A DNA stretch of 7,845 bases from an uncultured Coriobacteriaceae bacterium (GTDB lineage Bacteria > Actinomycetota > Coriobacteriia > Coriobacteriales > Eggerthellaceae). The stretch is from assembly GCA_900552585.1 (NCBI GenBank), contig USAB01000087.1, forward strand, positions 1-7,845. Reading direction: 5' to 3'. A program made the translations under genes and the position numbers. A model generated the notes under the pieces. It was not told the origin of the DNA, did not search any database, and was given only the letters and a program-made list of their open reading frames with translations. Shown here in pieces: positions 1-4,974 of this stretch. How positions within the stretch are numbered: position 1 is the stretch's first letter; each line of letters starts with the position of its first letter.

Positions 1-398
1 ACATTACTGTCATGGCCAAAGCTGCCAGAGACAACGGTGCGGATGCGCTGACCCTGTCCAACGGCTATCCGGGACTTGCCATCAGTGCCAAAACCAGAAA
101 ACCGGTTCTCGGAAATATTCAGGGCGGCATCTGCGGACCTTCCTTAAAGCCTCTGAACATGCTTCATGTCTGGAAAGCATCCCAGGCTGTTGATATTCCG
201 ATCATTGCCCTGGGCGGCATCATGAATGCCGAAGATGCCATCGAGTTCATGCTGGCCGGTGCCACGGCGGTGGCGGTCGGCACGGCGAACTTCATGGAAC
301 CCCGTACCGTGGGGCAGGTCATCGACGGCATGGAAAGCTATTGCCGCGAACAGGGCGTAGCGGATATCAACGAGCTGATCGGAGGATTGCAGGCATGA
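1..398 (+). CDS. pyrD: Dihydroorotate dehydrogenase, class 1B catalytic subunit (3' part only)
   Basis: This is the C-terminal part of the flavoenzyme that oxidises dihydroorotate to orotate in pyrimidine synthesis. The gene starts before the window; the first complete codon in frame is at 3 and the stop is TGA 396-398. About 132 residues are visible. They form the last strands and helices of the FMN-binding TIM barrel: a KTRKPVLGNIQGGICGP stretch, an IPIIALGG phosphate-binding strand, then AGATAVAVGTANF, all typical of the PyrDB family. Where related proteins usually read INT after the GADAL motif, this one reads SNG; the Asn is kept and the neighbouring Thr is not. The stop overlaps the pyrF start, so the two are translationally coupled. 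Class 1B enzymes normally work with the iron-sulfur/FAD subunit PyrK, which would be expected upstream but is not visible. GC is about 53% in bases 1-240 and about 65% in 241-360, with AGA arginine codons at 27 and 96 in the low-GC part. Confidence 0.93.
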   Translation, partial: ITVMAKAARDNGADALTLSNGYPGLAISAKTRKPVLGNIQGGICGPSLKPLNMLHVWKASQAVDIPIIALGGIMNAEDAIEFMLAGATAVAVGTANFMEPRTVGQVIDGMESYCREQGVADINELIGGLQA

Positions 399-1123
399 GC
401 ACGGCATTGAAAGATCTGGCACCGCGCGATCGCGTGATCGTGGCGTTCGACTGCGGCATGGAGGAAGCGCTTGCGCTGGCGGACGCGCTGCAGGGCAAGG
501 CCACCTGGGTCAAGGTGGGCATGACGCTGTACTATGCCGCCGGTCCCGCGGTCATCTACGAGATGAAGCGCCGCGGCTTCAAGGTGTTCCTGGATCTGAA
601 GTTCCATGACATTCCCGCACAGGTGAAGGGTGCTGCGAAGGCAGCTGTGGAAAACGGCGCCGATATGGTGACGGCCCATACGGTGGGCGGCGCCAGTATG
701 ATGCGCGCGGTTGCCGAGGGCGCGGCCGAGGCTGCCAGCGATTTCGGCCTGGACAACCCCGTGACGCTGGGCATCACGGTGCTCACGAGCATGGATGCCG
801 ACTCGCTGGCGGCAACGGGCGTCGTCCGTCCGCTGCCGGAGCAGGTTCTGGAGCTTGCCGGTCAGGCGCGAGCGGCGGGCCTTTCCGGCGTCGTCGCCTC
901 TCCGCAGGAGGCCAAGGCGCTGCGCGAGAAGCTGGGTCCCGATGCGTATATCGTCACGCCGGGCGTGCGTCCGAAGGGTACGGCGCTGGACGACCAGAAG
1001 CGCGTGGCAACCCCGCGCGAGGCCATCGATAACGGTGCATCGCACATCGTGGTCGGCCGTCCCATCACGAAGGCCGCCGATCCCGTCGCGGCGTTCGAGG
1101 ATATCGTGGCAAGTCTGGAGTAG
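395..1123 (+). CDS. pyrF: Orotidine 5'-phosphate decarboxylase
   Basis: This enzyme decarboxylates OMP to UMP, the last step of de novo pyrimidine synthesis, in the cytoplasm. The 242-residue length is normal for the group I family. The catalytic Lys-Asp network is visible: D19 in VAFD, K40 in WVKVG, and D67, K69 and D72 in FLDLKFHDIP. The phosphate-gripping end is present too: TPGVRP near residues 193-198 and VVGRP with R222. I chose ATG 395 because it overlaps the pyrD stop as ATGA, has GGAGG at 381-385 nine bases upstream, and gives the family's usual short N-terminus; an in-frame ATG at 341 would add 18 unrelated residues inside pyrD. The motif set is the Firmicutes/proteobacterial type. 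No clear U-tract terminator follows, only GC-rich inverted repeats. Confidence 0.97.
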   Translation: MSTALKDLAPRDRVIVAFDCGMEEALALADALQGKATWVKVGMTLYYAAGPAVIYEMKRRGFKVFLDLKFHDIPAQVKGAAKAAVENGADMVTAHTVGGASMMRAVAEGAAEAASDFGLDNPVTLGITVLTSMDADSLAATGVVRPLPEQVLELAGQARAAGLSGVVASPQEAKALREKLGPDAYIVTPGVRPKGTALDDQKRVATPREAIDNGASHIVVGRPITKAADPVAAFEDIVASLE

Positions 1124-1128
1124 CGAAG

Positions 1129-1191
1129 AGCCGCCTGCCGGTGCTTTATGTCCTTACGGCCGCCCGGGCAAGCTTTCAACAGAGGGCGGCT
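1129..1191 (+). other. Competing GC-rich stem-loops after pyrF
   Basis: AGCCGCC at 1129-1135 and GCCGCCC at 1159-1165 are both perfectly complementary to the same downstream arm, GGGCGGCT at 1184-1191. The RNA could therefore form either a long-loop stem or a compact 7-bp stem with an 18-base loop, but not both. It begins six bases after the pyrF stop. No run of T follows, so this is not a standard intrinsic terminator. It may protect the 3' end of the pyrimidine transcript or aid Rho-independent pausing; this role is inference. Confidence 0.4.
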
Positions 1192-1287
1192 GCGTGTGCA
1201 GGGACGCCTGAGGGCGGAGCGACGCGGCTGTCCGGCTGGGTGGAAGAATCGTGATATTTCCATGAAAGCGGCTGATTATCAGGGAAA

Positions 1288-1320
1288 TTGAGTCCTTTAT
1301 GGACAATGATACGTTCATTG
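1288..1320 (+). promoter_or_regulatory. Candidate operator dyad with weak promoter motif
   Basis: CAATGA (1304-1309) and TCATTG (1315-1320) form a perfect 6-bp inverted repeat around a 5-base spacer. The half-site centres are 11 bp apart, about one helical turn, which suits a dimeric regulator. A weak promoter can be drawn over it: TTGAGT at 1288-1293, a 16-base spacer, and TACGTT at 1310-1315 preceded by TGA as an extended -10. If real, the dyad would cover the -10. Which gene it would control (most likely mihF, through a long leader) is inference. Confidence 0.3.
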
Positions 1321-1359
1321 GAAAGCGGGGAGGAACAAGCCTGGCCATCCTCGCTGGAA

Positions 1360-1368
1360 TGATATGAT
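1360..1368 (+). promoter_or_regulatory. Weak candidate extended -10 promoter
   Basis: TGATATGAT at 1360-1368 reads as an extended -10 (TGn followed by TATGAT, one mismatch to TATAAT). I see no -35 hexamer at the right distance. If used, it would give mihF a leader of about 130 bases that includes the bulged inverted repeat at 1396-1447. Confidence 0.25.
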
Positions 1369-1462
1369 CCAAAGACGCCGGAAAGCAGTGAAACGCCTAT
1401 GTCTCGCCTGTTTTCGGCAAGCGCTATATCCAGGAAATGACAATAGGAGCGTTTCGGCGGTG

Positions 1463-1471
1463 TGCTATTAT
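1463..1471 (+). promoter_or_regulatory. Probable mihF promoter (extended -10)
   Basis: TGCTATTAT is an extended -10 element: TGC followed by TATTAT, one mismatch to TATAAT. It lies 37 bases before the mihF start codon and would give a leader of about 30 bases containing the mihF ribosome binding site. No good -35 is present at 17 bp; a TGACA motif at 1438-1442 is too far away (23 bp). Extended -10 promoters can work without a -35. TTATCCAAA, one base from a consensus DnaA box, overlaps it at 1468-1476. Confidence 0.55.
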
Positions 1472-1508
1472 CCAAACCGTCGGATTTGTAAGATTTAAGG
1501 AGAACAGA

Positions 1509-1817
1509 ATGGCTATCCCTCAACTGAGCGATGAGGACCGTCAGAAAGCACTCGAGAAGGCGAAGGCCGCCCGTATCAAGCGCGCGCAGGTTCGCGAGGA
1601 CCTGAAGAGCGGCAAGATAACCATCAAAGATGTCTTGGACCAGAAGGACGATGAGGTTATCGGCCGCATGAAGGTTTCCACGCTCATCGAGACCATGCCC
1701 GGCTACGGCAAGGCTAAGGCTGCCAAGGTCATGTCCGAGCTGAAGATTGCCGAAAGCCGCCGTCTGCGTGGTCTTGGCGAACGTCAGGAAGCCGCTCTGC
1801 TCGAGCGCCTGGGCTAA
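1509..1817 (+). CDS. mihF: Actinobacterial integration host factor (mIHF)
   Basis: This is a small nucleoid-associated DNA-binding protein of the actinobacterial mIHF family, which bends and compacts DNA and is unrelated in fold to enterobacterial IHF. The 102 residues align along the whole family, which is about 105 residues in mycobacteria. The N-terminus MAIPQLSDEDRQKALEKA is nearly diagnostic, followed by a basic helix, the MKVSTLIETMPGYGKAKA segment of the helix-two-turn-helix DNA-binding region, and a C-terminal RRLRGLGERQ motif that contacts DNA. I chose ATG 1509 because AAGGAGA at 1497-1503 sits five bases upstream and the protein then begins exactly as its relatives do; an upstream ATG at 1437 would start before the promoter. 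The stop directly abuts the gmk start. The order mihF-gmk-rpoZ is conserved in actinobacteria. Confidence 0.96.
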   Translation: MAIPQLSDEDRQKALEKAKAARIKRAQVREDLKSGKITIKDVLDQKDDEVIGRMKVSTLIETMPGYGKAKAAKVMSELKIAESRRLRGLGERQEAALLERLG

Positions 1818-2384
1818 ATGCGCAAAGGTAATCTGTTCGTTCTCTCCGGCCCGTCGGGCGCTGGCAAGGGAACGTTGGTGAAAAGGATTGCGGAGCGGAT
1901 TCCCGATGTATGGGTATCCGTCTCTGCGACGACGCGCGCTCCCCGCGACGGGGAGCGCGATGGCGTTCACTACTTCTTCGTGGATGATGACGCGTTCGAC
2001 AAGATGATCGCGGAAGACGATCTGCTGGAGTGGGCGAACGTCCACGGCAAGCGCTACGGTACGCCGAAATCGAAGATTCTGGAGCACATGGCCGCCGGCG
2101 ACCAGGTTATCCTGGAAATCGATGTGCAGGGTGCATTCCAGGTGCGCGACAAGATCCCCGATGCCATCCTGGTGTTTATCGAGCCGCCTTCCATGGAGGA
2201 GCTTCGCGCGCGTCTGGAAGGCCGCGGAACGGAGACGCCGGAAGCGGTGGAGAGCCGCATGAAGACCGCCGAGCTGGAACTGGCCCGTAAAAGGGAGTAT
2301 GATTATCAGCTCGTGAACGACAACTTGGATGCCGCTACGGACGAGCTTGCCTCGTTCATCAACGGCAAAGCGAATAACGAATAA
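1818..2384 (+). CDS. gmk: Guanylate kinase
   Basis: This enzyme phosphorylates GMP to GDP with ATP, in the cytoplasm. The 188 residues contain every hallmark: P-loop GPSGAGKG (11-18), the GMP-binding SATTRAPR (36-43) with R40 and R43, HYFF (51-54), EW (71-72), YGTP (80-83), EIDVQG (100-105) and the lid motif GRGTE near 133-137. The ATG follows the mihF TAA with no gap, and I see no convincing Shine-Dalgarno in the mihF end, so translation probably depends on ribosomes finishing mihF. Two AGG arginine codons are used, which are rare in the neighbours. Guanylate kinase is a known ppGpp target in several Gram-positive bacteria; whether this one is cannot be seen from sequence. Confidence 0.97.
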   Translation: MRKGNLFVLSGPSGAGKGTLVKRIAERIPDVWVSVSATTRAPRDGERDGVHYFFVDDDAFDKMIAEDDLLEWANVHGKRYGTPKSKILEHMAAGDQVILEIDVQGAFQVRDKIPDAILVFIEPPSMEELRARLEGRGTETPEAVESRMKTAELELARKREYDYQLVNDNLDAATDELASFINGKANNE

Positions 2385-2396
2385 GGACCTGATCGT

Positions 2397-2663
2397 ATGA
2401 GCATGATCGAACCGAACATCAACCAGCTGCTGGACAAGACCGACCAGGATGCGTTCCTGCTGTGTACGCTTGCTTCGAAGCGAGCGCATGACATCAACGA
2501 CATGATGCGCGGTCAGCGCGATCGCGCCATCCAGCTGCAGACCGCTGTCGACATCGCCCGCGCGAACAACCGTAAGCCGCTCTCCATCGCTTTCGAGGAG
2601 ATTGCGAACGGCGACGTCAGCTACGATCCCACCTCCCTTAAGGATTACGACAGCGAGAACTAG
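2397..2663 (+). CDS. rpoZ: DNA-directed RNA polymerase omega subunit
   Basis: Omega is the small subunit that helps fold beta' and assemble RNA polymerase. The 88 residues fit the family: PNINQLLDKTDQDAF at the N-terminus, the central helix LASKRAHDIND, then the basic segment and the KPLSIAFEEIANGDVSYDP tail characteristic of actinobacterial omega. I prefer ATG 2397 to ATG 2403: AAGGA at 2383-2387 lies nine bases from 2397 but fifteen from 2403. That ribosome binding site overlaps the gmk stop codon, which lies 12 bases upstream, so the two genes are surely in one operon. A short perfect hairpin, AGCGG-TTAC-CCGCT (2662-2675), begins inside the stop codon and has no T-run. Confidence 0.95.
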   Translation: MSMIEPNINQLLDKTDQDAFLLCTLASKRAHDINDMMRGQRDRAIQLQTAVDIARANNRKPLSIAFEEIANGDVSYDPTSLKDYDSEN

Positions 2664-2716
2664 CGGTTACCCGCTTCCATTCCGTTAACATACGTTCGAT
2701 TCGGATTCAGAGGATT

Positions 2717-3955
2717 ATGGCAGAAGAGCTCTTGGACGAGCCCTATCAGCGCGTCTGTCTCATTCATTATCATGAGATCGGGCTGAAGGGACACAATCGC
2801 GGTACGTTTGAAAATCGCCTGCTGAAGAATGCGGAATTCGCCCTGAAGGATAAGCCAATCGTCACGATTCGGCGTATCTCGGGGCGTCTTCTGGTCTTCA
2901 TCAAGGAGGGCGTGCCCTACGACGAGGCGACGGATATCGCCCGCATCATCTCGCGCTTGCCCGGCGTTGCGCGTGTGAGCTGCGGATATACGTGCGAACG
3001 CGACATCGACATCATGAACGATGCCGCCGTTCGGGCGCTGAAGGAATTCGGCCCGTTCGAAACGTTCAAGGTGACGGCCCGCCGCAATCACACGGATTTC
3101 GACATCGACTCCATGTCCATGCAGCAGCTAATCGGCGCGCACCTTTGCCGTAACTTCCCTGACAAGAAAGTGAAGATGAAGGGCCAGGATGCCACTGTCC
3201 ATGTGGAGGTCATCCAGAGCGCGTCGTACGTCTATGCATTCACGATGCCCGGCATTGGGGGCTTGCCGGTGGGATCGTCCGGCAAGGTCATGTGCCTGCT
3301 GTCCAGCGGCATCGATTCTCCCGTGGCCCTGTGGCGCATGGCGCGCCGCGGTGCCGTGTGCATGGCCGTCCATTTCAGCGGTCGTCCGCAGACGTCGTCT
3401 GCCAGTGAGTACCTGGTGGACGATATCGCACATGTGCTGGAGCAATCCGGCTGCATCGCGCGCGTGTTCGTGGTGCCTTTCGGCGACTACCAGCGCCAGA
3501 TTGCGGCCACCGTGCCGCCTGAGCTGCGCATCATCATGTACCGCCGGCTGATGTTCCGCGTTGCCGAGGAGCTGGCGAAGCAGAACCGCTGCAAGGCTAT
3601 CGTTACCGGCGAGAGCCTGGGGCAGGTTGCCAGCCAGACCATCGAGAACATCACGGTCACCAACGCGGTGATTAAAGACCTTCCTGTGTTCCGCCCGCTT
3701 ATCGGCACGGACAAGCAGGAGATTATCGAACAGGCCGAGGAGCTGGGAACGTTCGACATTTCCAGCACGGACGCGCCGGATTGCTGCACGCTGTTCATGC
3801 CGCGCAGCCCGGAGACGCATGCGAAGCTCGACCGCGTGGAAGACGTGGAGCAGGCGCTTCCCATCGAAGCATGGCTGCCGGACATCGTCGCCAGTGCCGA
3901 AGTGCACGATTATTCCTGTGCCGCATTTCGTCCGAACAACAGGCATCGGGACTAA
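2717..3955 (+). CDS. thiI: tRNA 4-thiouridine synthase ThiI, no rhodanese domain
   Basis: ThiI adenylates U8 of tRNA and transfers sulfur from a cysteine desulfurase to make 4-thiouridine, a near-UV sensor; some versions also feed thiamine thiazole synthesis. The 412 residues show the N-terminal ferredoxin-like domain (about 12-70, with IHYHEIGLKGHNRG), a THUMP domain (about 75-180), and a PP-loop ATPase domain (about 185-400). The pyrophosphate-binding motif reads LSSGIDSP (195-202) where the family norm is LSGGxDSP. DCCTLFMPRSP follows at 355-365 with C356 and C357, one of them equivalent to the conserved active-site cysteine. The protein ends without a rhodanese domain, as in Bacillus ThiI. 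ATG 2717 is the first start. Its Shine-Dalgarno AGAGGA (2709-2714) is only two bases away, and TTG 2732 is a possible alternative. The 53 bases after rpoZ allow either read-through or a separate promoter. Confidence 0.94.
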   Translation: MAEELLDEPYQRVCLIHYHEIGLKGHNRGTFENRLLKNAEFALKDKPIVTIRRISGRLLVFIKEGVPYDEATDIARIISRLPGVARVSCGYTCERDIDIMNDAAVRALKEFGPFETFKVTARRNHTDFDIDSMSMQQLIGAHLCRNFPDKKVKMKGQDATVHVEVIQSASYVYAFTMPGIGGLPVGSSGKVMCLLSSGIDSPVALWRMARRGAVCMAVHFSGRPQTSSASEYLVDDIAHVLEQSGCIARVFVVPFGDYQRQIAATVPPELRIIMYRRLMFRVAEELAKQNRCKAIVTGESLGQVASQTIENITVTNAVIKDLPVFRPLIGTDKQEIIEQAEELGTFDISSTDAPDCCTLFMPRSPETHAKLDRVEDVEQALPIEAWLPDIVASAEVHDYSCAAFRPNNRHRD

Positions 3956-4002
3956 CGCGACTATTCAGGATTCGGCTTCGTCCGAAATACGCTGCCGTTT
4001 TG

Positions 4003-4031
4003 CAGGCCCGCATCATGCGGGCCTGTTTTGT
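4003..4031 (+). terminator. Rho-independent terminator after thiI
   Basis: A perfect 9-bp GC-rich stem (CAGGCCCGC 4003-4011 with GCGGGCCTG 4017-4025) closes a five-base ATCAT loop whose outer bases can also pair. TTTTGT follows directly at 4026-4031. It lies 48 bases past the thiI stop. On the opposite strand the stem is followed by CAAAAC rather than T's, so it acts in the + direction only. A smaller hairpin, TTCGG/CCGAA at 3971-3986, precedes it. It separates the mihF-thiI block from the comEA leader. Confidence 0.9.
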
Positions 4032-4247
4032 ATAGGGGCTGGCCGTCTCGTATTCGATTCGAGTGATAGATGACTGCCGCAAATTCCTTTCGGGGCATTT
4101 GCCGATTTTCTTCTTGCCTACGGCATCTGCCAAAAGGCACTTTAGCCAGGGGGGAGATTCGCGAGGGGATTCTCGTCATGCCGCTTGAGCGCCGCCTGCT
4201 ATGGTCGGGTTCCTTAAGGAGGATCGAACGGCAGGCAGGGGGAGGCC
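4032..4247 (+). promoter_or_regulatory. Repeat-rich leader region of comEA
   Basis: These 216 bases between the terminator and comEA have no credible gene; an open frame from 4070 that overlaps comEA has no family-like features. Because a terminator precedes it, the comEA promoter must lie here, but I cannot pick a -35/-10 pair with confidence. Between 4075 and 4139 the tetramer TGCC occurs at 4075, 4100, 4115 and 4128, and its complement GGCA at 4094, 4122 and 4136. They can fold into small hairpins such as TGCC-TAC-GGCA (4115-4125) followed by TGCC-AAAA-GGCA (4128-4139), and GCAAAT/ATTTGC (4079-4084 with 4097-4102). I compared it by eye with common riboswitch cores and matched none. Confidence 0.45.
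4212..4245 (+). promoter_or_regulatory. Two misplaced Shine-Dalgarno sequences ahead of comEA
   Basis: A full AAGGAGG lies at 4216-4222, 25 bases before the comEA ATG, which is too far for normal initiation. It sits partly in the 8-base palindrome CCTTAAGG (4212-4219). No ATG, GTG or TTG occurs at a useful distance after it, and a TAA at 4215 in the comEA frame rules out an earlier start. A second site, GGGGGAGG (4238-4245), ends just two bases before the ATG, which is unusually close. The upstream site may serve as a ribosome standby site; this is inference. Confidence 0.5.
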
Positions 4248-4970
4248 ATGGCATTCATCGACGAGGTTGAGAACTTCGAGGCGAAAGCGCGTTTGCGCAA
4301 GGCGGCTCCCCTGGCTGCGGCGGGCATTGCTGCACTGGCGCTTGCTGCGGCGTTCTTCCTGATGCAGGGTGTGTTTTCCGGCGGCGGCGATTTCACGGTC
4401 CAGCAAGCGGATGCTGTCAGCGGCTCCGTTTCCGATGTTTCGCCATCGCAAGCGTCCGACGGTGCCGCTGCAGCGGGCGGCGCATCGGGAAGCTCATCAT
4501 CGGCTGACGTGTGCGTATACGTTACCGGCGCCGTGAAGCATCCGGGCGTGTACCGGTTCGACTCCTCGGCACGGGTGGAGGACGCCGTCGATGCCGCGGG
4601 CGGCTTCATGCGCAAGGCGGATAAGGCCTCGCTGAACCTGGCGCGCGTGCTGGTGGACGGAGAGCAGATCGACGTGCCGGCGAAAGGCGGCACTGCAAGT
4701 GCTTCCACCTCATCGGCGTATTCGTCTTCCGCAGCCACGGCAAGCGCACGGTCCGGCGCGGCGGCATCCGCTTCCACGGAGAAGGTGAATATCAACCAGG
4801 CAACGGCCGAGGAGCTGAAGACCCTGGACGGCGTCGGCGATGCCACGGCGCAGAAGATCATCGACTACCGCACCGCGAACGGACCGTTCAAGAGCATCGA
4901 GGACATCAAGAACGTTTCGGGCATTGCCGAGAAGCGCTTCGAAGCCATCGCGGATCGCATTTGCGTGTAA
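4248..4970 (+). CDS. comEA: Competence DNA receptor ComEA
   Basis: ComEA is a membrane-anchored protein that binds incoming double-stranded DNA outside the membrane and hands it to ComEC during natural transformation. The 240 residues show a short cytoplasmic N-terminus, one membrane segment (about 19-43, very Ala/Leu-rich), a Ser/Ala/Gly linker (about 57-86), an SLBB domain (about 87-145, with CVYVTGAVKHPGVYRF), a second low-complexity Ser/Ala linker (about 147-177), and two helix-hairpin-helix motifs (about 178-240: VNINQATAEELKTLDGVGDA and the later VSGIAEKRF). This is the standard Gram-positive domain order and size. The only sensible start is ATG 4248, since the frame has a stop at 4215. 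comEC follows after four bases. Confidence 0.95.
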   Translation: MAFIDEVENFEAKARLRKAAPLAAAGIAALALAAAFFLMQGVFSGGGDFTVQQADAVSGSVSDVSPSQASDGAAAAGGASGSSSSADVCVYVTGAVKHPGVYRFDSSARVEDAVDAAGGFMRKADKASLNLARVLVDGEQIDVPAKGGTASASTSSAYSSSAATASARSGAAASASTEKVNINQATAEELKTLDGVGDATAQKIIDYRTANGPFKSIEDIKNVSGIAEKRFEAIADRICV

Positions 4971-4974
4971 CGCC

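Larger units (their letters stand above)
1124..1508 (+). other. Non-coding gap between pyrF and mihF
   Basis: I find no credible gene in these 385 bases on either strand. Open frames here are short, or are antisense shadows running back from mihF and gmk. The region holds, in order, a GC-rich set of competing inverted repeats (1129-1191), a 17-base dyad (1304-1320), a weak extended -10 motif (1360-1368), a bulged inverted repeat CCTATGTC/GACAATAGG (1396-1403 with 1439-1447), and the probable mihF promoter (1463-1471). The hexamer GAAAGC occurs at 1264, 1321 and 1381, which are 57 and 60 bases apart. From about 1250 on it is more AT-rich than the flanking genes, as expected for a regulatory region. 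Confidence 0.7.

Noticed and set aside
1264..1386. Three GAAAGC hexamers at 57- and 60-base intervals
   Set aside because: The flanking bases do not match between copies beyond about seven positions, so it is not a convincing repeat array and may be chance.
1176..2489. A 437-residue open frame on the minus strand across mihF, gmk and rpoZ
   Set aside because: It lies antisense to three strongly recognised genes, shows no family motif, and is the sort of long shadow frame that GC-rich coding DNA produces.
4048..4066. A TTCGATTCG stretch resembling a tRNA T-loop after the thiI terminator
   Set aside because: No acceptor stem, D-arm or anticodon arm can be assembled around it.
4026..4247. A cobalamin or other known riboswitch upstream of comEA
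   Set aside because: AGCCAGG at 4144-4150 only loosely resembles a B12 box and the remaining conserved core elements are absent.
4070..4270. A 66-residue frame in the comEA leader
   Set aside because: It has no clear ribosome binding site, overlaps the comEA start, and has no recognisable composition or motif; the region is better read as a leader.
4840..4974. An N-terminal extension of comEC inside comEA
   Set aside because: The added 45 residues are almost only Arg, Ser, Thr and Pro, overlap the conserved ComEA helix-hairpin-helix region in another frame, and do not resemble a ComEC N-terminus.
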